A stretch of DNA of 64,000 bases from Nocardioides sp. Root1257 (GTDB taxonomy: Bacteria > Actinomycetota > Actinomycetes > Propionibacteriales > Nocardioidaceae): the NCBI RefSeq assembly GCF_001425175.1, contig NZ_LMDV01000009.1, forward strand, positions 852,542 through 916,541. Direction: 5' to 3'. The notes under the pieces are model-generated. The model had not been told where the DNA came from and did not search any database. It saw only the letters and a program-made list of their open reading frames with translations. Numbering within the stretch: position 1 is the stretch's first letter; each line of letters opens with the position of its first letter. The position numbers and the translations under genes were made by a program. Of this stretch, positions 49,949 to 57,038 are shown in pieces.

Positions 49949-51291
49949 TGCTACCCACCACGGCGGTCATCGGTGCCGGCATCAGCGGCCTCACGGCCAG
50001 CAAGATGCTCAACGACTACGGCGTCCCGTACACCACCTTCGAGTCCTCGGACCGCGTCGGCGGCAACTGGGCGTTCGGCAACCCCAACGGGCACAGCAGC
50101 GCCTACCGGTCGCTGCACATCGACACCTCGAAGCACCAGCTGTCGTTCCGGGACTTCCCGATGCCCGACGACTACCCGGACTTCCCGCACCACACCCAGA
50201 TCAAGGACTACCTCGACGCGTACGCCGACGCGTTCGGCCTGCGCGAGCACATCGAGTTCCGCAACGGCGTGGTCAGCGCGAAGCGGCTCGACGCGGGCGG
50301 CTGGGAGATCCTCGACCAGGCCGGTGAGACCCGCCGCTTCGACCTGCTGGTCGTCGGCAACGGCCACCACTGGGACCCGCGGATGGCCGACTTCCCGGGT
50401 GAGTTCTGCGGCGAGACGATCCACTCGCACCACTACATCGACCCGTGGACGCCGCTGCACCTGATGGACAAGCGGATCCTCGTCGTCGGACTCGGCAACA
50501 GCGCCGCCGACATCACCGTCGAGCTCTCGCAGCGGGCGCTGCGCAACGAGGTCACCCTGTCGACGCGCAGCAGCGCCTGGATCGTGCCGAAGCTCGTCGG
50601 TGGCAAGGCCGCCGACATGAACTACCGCACCATCCCGCAGCTCCCGCTCTCCTGGCAGCGCAAGGCCGCCCAGTGGGGACAGCGGTTCACGTACTCCGAC
50701 CCGACGCTCTACGGACTGCCGGCGCCCAACCACAAGTTCTTCGAGGCGCACCCGACCCAGTCCGGGGAGCTGCCGCTGCGGCTCAAGTCCGGCGACGTCA
50801 CCCCGAAGGGCAACGTCGCCCGCCTCGACGGCGAGACCGTGCACTTCGAGGACGGCACGTCGTCCGACTTCGACGTGATCATCTACGCCACGGGCTACAA
50901 CCTGACGTTCCCGTTCTTCGACCCGGAGTTCCTGAGCGCCCCGGAGAACAAGATCGACCTCTACAAGCGGATCTTCAAGCCCGGCGTCGACGACCTGCTC
51001 TTCGTCGGGTTCGCCCAGTCGACGCCCACGCTCTTCCCGTTCGTGGAGAGCCAGGCGCGACTGATCGCGGCGTACGCCGTGGGCGAGTACGTCCCGCCCT
51101 CGATCGCCGAGATGCACGAGACGATCAAGGCCGACGACCACCTCTACATGGGGCACATGCTCGACCGGCCGCGGCACACCCACCAGCTCGACTACTTCGT
51201 CTACGAGCACCAGATGCGCACCAAGGAGCTGCCGGCCGGACGCAAGCGCGCCCAGGCCCACGGAGCGCCCGTGCTGGCGGGGCGCGCGTGA
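49948..51291 (+). CDS. Flavin-containing monooxygenase
   Basis: The 447-residue enzyme has two dinucleotide-binding loops: VIGAGISGLTASKML near residue 7 for FAD and VVGLGNSAADITVEL near 180 for NADPH. Between them is FCGETIHSHHY, fitting the FMO fingerprint FxGxxxHxxx(Y/F) rather than the Trp-ending Baeyer-Villiger one. GNWAFG gives a second FAD contact, and IIYATGYNLTFPFFD is near 311. It inserts one oxygen into nitrogen, sulfur or perhaps ketone substrates. The GTG start has no ribosome site and sits just after a promoter, so the message is probably leaderless. Its stop overlaps the TetR start (TGATG). Confidence 0.93.
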   Translation: MLPTTAVIGAGISGLTASKMLNDYGVPYTTFESSDRVGGNWAFGNPNGHSSAYRSLHIDTSKHQLSFRDFPMPDDYPDFPHHTQIKDYLDAYADAFGLREHIEFRNGVVSAKRLDAGGWEILDQAGETRRFDLLVVGNGHHWDPRMADFPGEFCGETIHSHHYIDPWTPLHLMDKRILVVGLGNSAADITVELSQRALRNEVTLSTRSSAWIVPKLVGGKAADMNYRTIPQLPLSWQRKAAQWGQRFTYSDPTLYGLPAPNHKFFEAHPTQSGELPLRLKSGDVTPKGNVARLDGETVHFEDGTSSDFDVIIYATGYNLTFPFFDPEFLSAPENKIDLYKRIFKPGVDDLLFVGFAQSTPTLFPFVESQARLIAAYAVGEYVPPSIAEMHETIKADDHLYMGHMLDRPRHTHQLDYFVYEHQMRTKELPAGRKRAQAHGAPVLAGRA

Positions 51292-51887
51292 TGGCGCCGG
51301 GCGCGACCAAGGGCGACGAGCGGCGTACGGCGCTCCTGGAGGCGCTGGACGCCTACCTCCAAGAGAGCACCCTCGACGCCATCAACATCGCGGACATCTC
51401 GCGGCGCGCCGGGGTGACCCGCTCGGCGTTCTACTTCTACTTCGAGAACAAGGCGGCCGCGGTCGGCGCCCTGATGGACGAGATGTACGACCAGGGCTGG
51501 GACGCCGCCGACCTGCTCGGCGGCGACGAGGTCATGCAGGAGCGCGTCACCACCGCCATCCGCACGATCTTCCGCGGCTGGGGCGACCGCATCCACCTCT
51601 ACCGCGCGATGCTCGAGGCGCGCGCGACCAGCTCCGCCGTACGCGACCAGTGGGACGCCTACCAGGCGTCGTTCATCACCGTCGTCACCGCGGTCATCGA
51701 GGGGGAGCGGACCGCCGGGCGCGCGCCCGCCGGTCCCGACGCGCACGCCGTCGCGACCGCCCTGCTCGACCTCAACGCCCAGACGCTCGGCCGGCTGGTG
51801 CACGCGCCGGCGGACTTCGACTGGGACCGGCACCTCGAGGCGGTCGTCCACGTCTGGCTGACCAGCATCTACGGGAGGACCGCATGA
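51291..51887 (+). CDS. TetR-family transcriptional regulator
   Basis: The 198-residue protein has an N-terminal TetR helix-turn-helix (INIADISRRAGVTRSAFYFY, about 32-51, followed by FENKAAAVGAL) and a C-terminal all-helical ligand-binding and dimerisation domain. It most resembles the EthR-like subgroup, in which the recognition helix ends FYFYF. It overlaps the monooxygenase gene upstream by one base and the hydrolase downstream by four bases, so it is co-translated with both and probably represses its own operon through the palindrome at 49910, and perhaps the P450 gene. Confidence 0.94.
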   Translation: MAPGATKGDERRTALLEALDAYLQESTLDAINIADISRRAGVTRSAFYFYFENKAAAVGALMDEMYDQGWDAADLLGGDEVMQERVTTAIRTIFRGWGDRIHLYRAMLEARATSSAVRDQWDAYQASFITVVTAVIEGERTAGRAPAGPDAHAVATALLDLNAQTLGRLVHAPADFDWDRHLEAVVHVWLTSIYGRTA

Positions 51888-52786
51888 CGGTGGAGCAGAT
51901 CAAGCACGACGACCTGACCTTCGTCTCGGGCGGCGTCGAGTGCGCCGCGTGGCACTTCACCGGTGCGGGCGACGCGCTCGCCACCGACGCCGGGCGCCCC
52001 GTCGTCGTGATGGCGCACGGCCTCGCCGGCACCATGGACTCCGGCCTGCAGCCCTTCGCCGAGGCGCTCGCCGCCGCCGGCCTCGACGTGCTCGCCTTCG
52101 ACTACCGCGGCTTCGGCGCCAGCGCGGGTACGCCGCGGCAGACCGTCTCGATGGTGGGCCAGCTCGAGGACTACCGCGCGGCGATGTCGGCCGCGGCCAG
52201 GCTGCCCGGCGTCGACCCGCAGCGGATCGTGCTGTGGGGTGTCTCGCTCGCCGGCGGCCACGTCATCTCCGCGGCCGCCCAGCGCGACGACGTCGCCGCG
52301 GTCGTGGCGCTGACCCCGTTGGTCGACGGTCTCGCCGCCGGCCGCTACGCCCTCGAGACCCACACCAAGGCGGAGATCCTGCGCTCCACGGTCGCGGGCT
52401 TCCGCAGCAAGATCGGCAAGCCGGTGATGATGCCGGTCGTCGCCCCCGCCGGACAGTTCGGGGCGATGACGATCGAGGGGTCGATGGAGGACTACCTCGC
52501 CATCGCCGGTCCGACCTGGGTCAACGAGATCGACGCGACCGTCGGCATGGAGCTCGGCGGCCACCGCCCGGTCAAGAGTGCCGGTGAGGTGCGATGCCCG
52601 GCGCTCTTCCAGGTCGCCGACTTCGACCGCAGCGCGCCGCTCCAGTCCTCGATGAAGGCCGCCTTCGCCGCTCGCGCCGAGGTCCGGCACTACCCCTGCG
52701 ACCACTTCGACGTCTACGCCGGCAAGCCGTGGCACGACGCCGTGGTCACCCACCAGGTCGCGTTCCTGACCCGCGTGCTCGGGTAG
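51884..52786 (+). CDS. Alpha/beta hydrolase
   Basis: The 300-residue alpha/beta hydrolase has the oxyanion segment VVVMAHGLAGTMDSGLQPFA near 46, FDYRGFGASAGTPRQ near 81, the nucleophile elbow LWGVSLAGGHVISAA (GxSxAG, Ser near 123), an Asp in FQVADFDRSAP near 242, and the catalytic His in YPCDHFDVYAG near 269. It resembles the YcjY/acetyl-xylan-esterase-like group of cytoplasmic esterases. It overlaps the TetR gene by ATGA and is the last gene before a hairpin. In this cluster it may cleave an ester or lactone made by the oxygenases. Confidence 0.92.
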   Translation: MTVEQIKHDDLTFVSGGVECAAWHFTGAGDALATDAGRPVVVMAHGLAGTMDSGLQPFAEALAAAGLDVLAFDYRGFGASAGTPRQTVSMVGQLEDYRAAMSAAARLPGVDPQRIVLWGVSLAGGHVISAAAQRDDVAAVVALTPLVDGLAAGRYALETHTKAEILRSTVAGFRSKIGKPVMMPVVAPAGQFGAMTIEGSMEDYLAIAGPTWVNEIDATVGMELGGHRPVKSAGEVRCPALFQVADFDRSAPLQSSMKAAFAARAEVRHYPCDHFDVYAGKPWHDAVVTHQVAFLTRVLG

Positions 52787-52821
52787 GGGATCCCAGGGAT
52801 ACCCGGTTGTCCGGGGATCCC
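52786..52821 (+). terminator. Candidate terminator hairpin after the hydrolase gene
   Basis: Two copies of GGGGATCCC (52786-52794 and 52813-52821) can pair over eight bases, since the core GGGATCCC is self-complementary, around an 18-base loop. The first copy overlaps the hydrolase stop codon's last base. The position fits the end of the monooxygenase operon. Confidence 0.5.
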
Positions 52822-52889
52822 TCAACTGGGAGGGCATTGCAAGCCCCGCGAAGTTCACGAAGTGCCCTCGGAGTCAACCGCTGGCGAGA

Positions 52890-52930
52890 CTATTGACGGC
52901 CATTCAATAGCGGGCGTACCGTCGCCAGGG
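52890..52930 (+). promoter_or_regulatory. Leaderless P450 promoter with an overlapping palindrome
   Basis: TTGACG (52893-52898), an 18-base spacer and TACCGT (52917-52922) make a -35/-10 pair ending seven bases before the GTG of the P450 gene, the same spacing as at 49948. A palindrome with arms CTATTGA and TCAATAG (52890-52910) overlaps the -35. Its arms differ from those at 49910, so a different or looser repressor specificity is possible. Confidence 0.65.
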
Positions 52931-54303
52931 TGACGATCCTGGACGACGTGGACCAGCTCACCACCGAGCGGATGCGCCGGATGAGCCCCGGCAACCAGGG
53001 CAAGCTGCCGCCGGTCGACATGACCGGGCTGCCCCCGGGGCCGAAGTGGCCGGTGCTGCTCCAGACGGCCGGGCTGCTGCGCTTCCGGCACTGGTTCCAC
53101 CCGCACCTGCGCAAGAAGTACGGCGACGTCTTCACCGTCCGCCTGGCACCAGGCGGCCGGCCGCTGGTCTTCTTCACCCGGCCCGAGCACGCGAAGGAGA
53201 TCTTCGCGGGCGACCCCGAGGTCTTCCACGCCGGCAAGGCCAACGGCATCCTCGGCCCGATCATGGGCGAGCACTCCCTGCTGCTGCAGGACTCCATCGA
53301 GCACAAGCGCGCCCGCAAGCTGCTGATGCCGGCGTTCAACGGGCACGCGCTGCGCGAGTACCAGGCGCTCGTCACCGAGGTCGCCCGCGCCGAGGTGGGC
53401 ACCTGGAGCCCGGGCGAGGAGTTCCGCTCCCTCGACCGGATGAACCGGTTGACGCTCGAGGTGATCCTCCGCGTCGTCTTCGGCGTCACCGACGAGTCCC
53501 GGCTGGCGCGCCTGCGTCCGTGCGTCAACGCCGTCGTCAACATCAGCCCCGCGATCCTGCTCGGCTGGGGCTACCCGAAGCTCCAGAAGTTCGGCCCCTG
53601 GAAGCGCACCGTCGACAACCAGCGCCTGCTCGACCAGCTGATGTACGCCGAGATCCGCGAGCGCCGTACCGCTTCCGACCTGGCCGAGCGCACCGACGTG
53701 CTCTCCAAGCTGATCGTCCAGGGCGAGGACGGTGACGCACTGAGCGACACCGAGCTCCGCGACCAGCTCGTCACCCTGCTGCTCGCCGGTCACGAGACCA
53801 CTGCGACCGCCCTGGCCTGGGCGCTCTTCGAGGTCGGCCGCAGCCCCGAGCTGCTGGCCCGCTGCCGGCAGGCGGCGACCGAGGGCGACGACGACTACCT
53901 CGACGCGGTGATGAAGGAGTCGATGCGCCTCCACCCGGTCATCCCGATGGTGGTCCGCACCCTGATGCAGCCGGCCACGATCGGCGGCTACGACCTGCCG
54001 AAGGGCACCACGGTCGGGCCGTCGATCATCATCGCCCACCAGCGCGAGGACAACCACGAGGACCCCGAGGTCTTCCGGCCCGAGCGGTTCCTGGGCCACA
54101 ACCCGCCGACCAACACCTGGATCCCGTTCGGCGGCGGCGTCCGCCGCTGCATCGGCGCCGGCTTCGCCCTGATGGAGGGGGTGGCCGTGCTGCGCGAGGT
54201 GTTCGCGGCGTACGACGTCACCGCCGTCGGCGACGACGAGCCGCAGGTCCGCAACATCACCAGCGTCCCCCGCAACGGCGCGAGGATCCGCGTCACCCGA
54301 TAA
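52930..54303 (+). CDS. Cytochrome P450
   Basis: The 457-residue P450 has the I-helix LLAGHETTATALAWALFEV (about 281-299), the ExxR helix in MKESMRLHPVIP (about 326-337), the PERF loop as RPERFLGH near 380, and the heme loop FGGGVRRCIGAGFALMEG with Cys406. The N-terminal PPGPKWPVLLQT proline region and overall shape resemble the CYP135/CYP138 type seen in mycobacteria rather than short soluble camphor-type P450s. It hydroxylates a hydrophobic substrate, using electrons from a ferredoxin not encoded here. The GTG start seems leaderless. Confidence 0.96.
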   Translation: MTILDDVDQLTTERMRRMSPGNQGKLPPVDMTGLPPGPKWPVLLQTAGLLRFRHWFHPHLRKKYGDVFTVRLAPGGRPLVFFTRPEHAKEIFAGDPEVFHAGKANGILGPIMGEHSLLLQDSIEHKRARKLLMPAFNGHALREYQALVTEVARAEVGTWSPGEEFRSLDRMNRLTLEVILRVVFGVTDESRLARLRPCVNAVVNISPAILLGWGYPKLQKFGPWKRTVDNQRLLDQLMYAEIRERRTASDLAERTDVLSKLIVQGEDGDALSDTELRDQLVTLLLAGHETTATALAWALFEVGRSPELLARCRQAATEGDDDYLDAVMKESMRLHPVIPMVVRTLMQPATIGGYDLPKGTTVGPSIIIAHQREDNHEDPEVFRPERFLGHNPPTNTWIPFGGGVRRCIGAGFALMEGVAVLREVFAAYDVTAVGDDEPQVRNITSVPRNGARIRVTR

Positions 54304-54346
54304 ACGATTCGTCCGCGACCGTGCACCTGGGGGACGATCGTCCCTT

Positions 54347-55630
54347 GTGATCGACCGTCTCAAAGCACTCCGGATGGACACCACGCCGCTGCGTGCGTCC
54401 CGCGACTTCCGCCTGCTCTTCCTCGCCGGGTCGGTCTTCTACTTCGGCGCGATGGTCAGCTACGTCGCGATCCCGTTCCAGGTCTACAAGCTCACCGGAT
54501 CCAACTTCGCGGTCGGCGCGATCGGCCTGGTCGAGCTCGCCCCGATCGTCGTCTTCGGGCTGTACGGCGGCGCGCTGGCCGACCACGTCGACCGGCGCAA
54601 GCTGCTGATCGGCACCGGCCTCGGGCAGGCGGTCTTCACCGCGATCCTGGCCGCGAACGCCTTCCGCGACGACCCCGACGTCTGGGTCATCTTCGCCGTC
54701 TCCGTCGCCCTCGCGTCCTGCTCCGCGCTGCAGCGGCCCTCGCGCGAGGCGCTGCTCCCGCGCACCGTCGCCCACGAGCAGCTGCCCGCGGCCAACGCGC
54801 TGTCCTCCTTCGGTATCCAGATCGGCCTGCTCGCCGGTCCGGCCGTCGGCGGCCTGCTGGCGGCGTACGTCGGCATCGGCTGGTGCTTCGTCATCGACGC
54901 CTGCGCGCTGGTGGTCGCGTCCTACCTCTACCTGCTGATGCGCTCCTACCCGCACCGCGAGCAGACGACCCCGCCCAGCCTGGCCGGGATCAAGGAGGGC
55001 ATGGTCTACGCGTTCCGGCGGCGCGACCTGCTCGGCACCTACTTCGTCGACATCGTCGCGATGATGTTCGCCGCCCCGGTCGTGCTGTTCCCCGCGATCG
55101 CCGACCAGGTCTTCGGCCAGCCCCAGCTGCTCGGGATGCTCTACACCTCCGAGGTGGTCGGCGCGATGGCCGCGACCGCGCTGAGCGGGTGGACGGCGCG
55201 GGTGCACCACCACGGCCGCGCGATCGTGCTCGCGGCCGCCGGCTTCGGTGCGATGGTCGCCCTCGCCGGCCTGATGCCCAACATCTGGCTCGTCGCCCTG
55301 TTCCTCGCCCTGGCCTGCGGCTTCGACATGATCTCCGGCATCTTCCGCTCGACCGTGTGGAGCCAGACGATCCCGGAGTCGATGCGCGGACGCCTCGCCG
55401 GCATCGAGATGCTCTCCTACTCCGTCGGCCCGCTGGCCGGCCAGGTGCGCGGCGGCGTCACCGCCGACCTGTGGTCGGTCCGCGGCGCCGTCGTCAGCGG
55501 TGGCCTCGCCTGCGTCGCCGGCGTCGGCATCACCGCCGCCTGGCTGCGCGACTTCTGGACGTACGACGCCCGCACCGACGAGCACGCGGTCGCCGAGCGC
55601 GCCGTCCGTCAGGCGGCCGGGGAGGACTGA
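54347..55630 (+). CDS. MFS transporter (EntS-like exporter)
   Basis: The 427-residue protein has about twelve helices and the layout of the MFS_3/EntS group. SRDFRLLFLAGSVFYFGAMV is at the start, LYGGALADHVDRRKLLIGTG near 65 is the loop 2-3 motif, and LQRPSREALLPRTVAHEQLP near 128 is typical of that group. EntS exports enterobactin; relatives move siderophores and macrolides. It follows the P450 by 43 bases and may export its product or import its substrate. It starts at a GTG, and ends 10 bases from a convergent gene. Confidence 0.92.
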   Translation: MIDRLKALRMDTTPLRASRDFRLLFLAGSVFYFGAMVSYVAIPFQVYKLTGSNFAVGAIGLVELAPIVVFGLYGGALADHVDRRKLLIGTGLGQAVFTAILAANAFRDDPDVWVIFAVSVALASCSALQRPSREALLPRTVAHEQLPAANALSSFGIQIGLLAGPAVGGLLAAYVGIGWCFVIDACALVVASYLYLLMRSYPHREQTTPPSLAGIKEGMVYAFRRRDLLGTYFVDIVAMMFAAPVVLFPAIADQVFGQPQLLGMLYTSEVVGAMAATALSGWTARVHHHGRAIVLAAAGFGAMVALAGLMPNIWLVALFLALACGFDMISGIFRSTVWSQTIPESMRGRLAGIEMLSYSVGPLAGQVRGGVTADLWSVRGAVVSGGLACVAGVGITAAWLRDFWTYDARTDEHAVAERAVRQAAGED

Positions 55631-55640
55631 CCCGGGTCGA

Positions 55641-56906
55641 TCAGTCGTCCTTCTCGGTCGACGCGTCGCTGTGGCTGCCCACGTCGACGTCCGCCAGGTC
55701 GCCCTCGGCGTCCGTGTCGTTCGGGGCGACCGAGGTCGACGAGGGACTCGAGCCGACGGGGTTGCGCAGGAAGGTGACCGAGGGTGCGCTGTGCACGATG
55801 GTGTCCTGGGCCCACCGCTCGCTGAACCCGGCGAGGAACGCCAACGAGGCGAAGAAGAGGTTGGCCCGCCACTGGTCCGTCGGGACGTCGATGGGCACCA
55901 GCCCGCCGGCGACGAAGACGAAGAGCGCCAGACCGAAGACGGCGCCGATCACGGGGCGGATCGCACCGGCGAGGCCGGTGACGCCGTGGCCCTGCGCGCT
56001 GTCGATGTTGAGCGTCGAGCGCCGGGTGATCCGCGCCATCACGCTGACCACGCCACCCACGGCACCGCAGGCGAAGCAGACGCGCGCCTGGTCGGCCAGG
56101 TCCTCCACCCCGCGCCCGGCGAGCGGGTGGGTCCACCCGTCGGCGTAGTAGATGAGCAGACCGCAGGCGGCCATCCCGATGGGGATGCCGAGCAGGTAGT
56201 CGCGCAGTGACGCCCGCTTGGCGGCCTCGTCGACGAAGCGGTCGAGGCGGGTGAGCTCCGCCCGCGCCGACGCGATGGCGGAGGCGACGCGTTCGTTGCG
56301 CTCCCGTCGAGCGGTGTCGTCGAGGGCCTTGCCGTTCGTCGGCTCCGTGGCGTCGAGCACGCTGAGCAGGTAGACGATGATCGAGTAGATCATCTCCAGC
56401 AGGACCCGCCGGGACCGGCCGCCGAGGAGCAGCAGGGACTTGCGCTCCATGCGGCGAGCCCGCCAGATGGCGGTCTCGAACTCGGGTTGGACGCACGCGG
56501 TCGCGGTGCCGTCGTACCTGACGCACAGCGACCGTCGCTGGACCAGCCGACCGAACCAGCTGTTGGGTCGGAGCACCCCGGCGCCGGCGTGGATCCGCTT
56601 GGCGAAGTAGAGCTCCTGGAGCGAGCCGCGGTGCTCCTGGAACTGCCGGTGCGCCCGGGCGTAGCGGTCGGGGACCTCCTGGTAGGCCGTGATCAGCTCG
56701 TCGAACCCGGGGTCGTCAGCCGTCGCCACGAGGAGGCCGTGACTGGCCGGGCGGTCGTGCGGCACCTCGGCGGGGCCCCTCGGGCTCGCGAGGTCCGGGC
56801 GCGGCTCGCGACCCTTGACGGAGCGACTCGGCCTGCGCCCGATGGTCTCGCGGACCTCGGGCTTGGTGGCCACGTCGGTGGCGGGTGTTCTCGGCTGGGC
56901 CATCAT
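55641..56906 (-). CDS. Membrane protein of unknown function
   Basis: The 421-residue protein has a long basic N-terminal cytoplasmic region with two conserved-looking blocks (DELITAYQEVPDRYARAHRQ near 66 and ELYFAKRIHAGAGVLRPNSW near 93). A hydrophobic segment (IYSIIVYLLSVL, about 167-178), a helical acidic stretch, and three further transmembrane segments at about 228-345 (including GIPIGMAACGLLIYYA and FGLALFVFVAGGLVPI) follow, then an acidic Ser/Asp-rich tail. The start is the first ATG of an ATG-ATG pair with AAGGGGG upstream. It looks like a small sensor or effector membrane protein, but I recognise no family. Confidence 0.75.
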   Translation of the reverse strand: MMAQPRTPATDVATKPEVRETIGRRPSRSVKGREPRPDLASPRGPAEVPHDRPASHGLLVATADDPGFDELITAYQEVPDRYARAHRQFQEHRGSLQELYFAKRIHAGAGVLRPNSWFGRLVQRRSLCVRYDGTATACVQPEFETAIWRARRMERKSLLLLGGRSRRVLLEMIYSIIVYLLSVLDATEPTNGKALDDTARRERNERVASAIASARAELTRLDRFVDEAAKRASLRDYLLGIPIGMAACGLLIYYADGWTHPLAGRGVEDLADQARVCFACGAVGGVVSVMARITRRSTLNIDSAQGHGVTGLAGAIRPVIGAVFGLALFVFVAGGLVPIDVPTDQWRANLFFASLAFLAGFSERWAQDTIVHSAPSVTFLRNPVGSSPSSTSVAPNDTDAEGDLADVDVGSHSDASTEKDD

Positions 56907-57038
56907 GACCCCCTTCGACAGTGAGGATCTTTTCGACGTTCCTCCGACTCCCCGTGTTCGAACATGATCCGTTCGGGCCATGCCCGATGGCCCCGATGGG
57001 GAGTTGTGCTGCACGGGGGGACCAGGGGTGCCCTGGGG

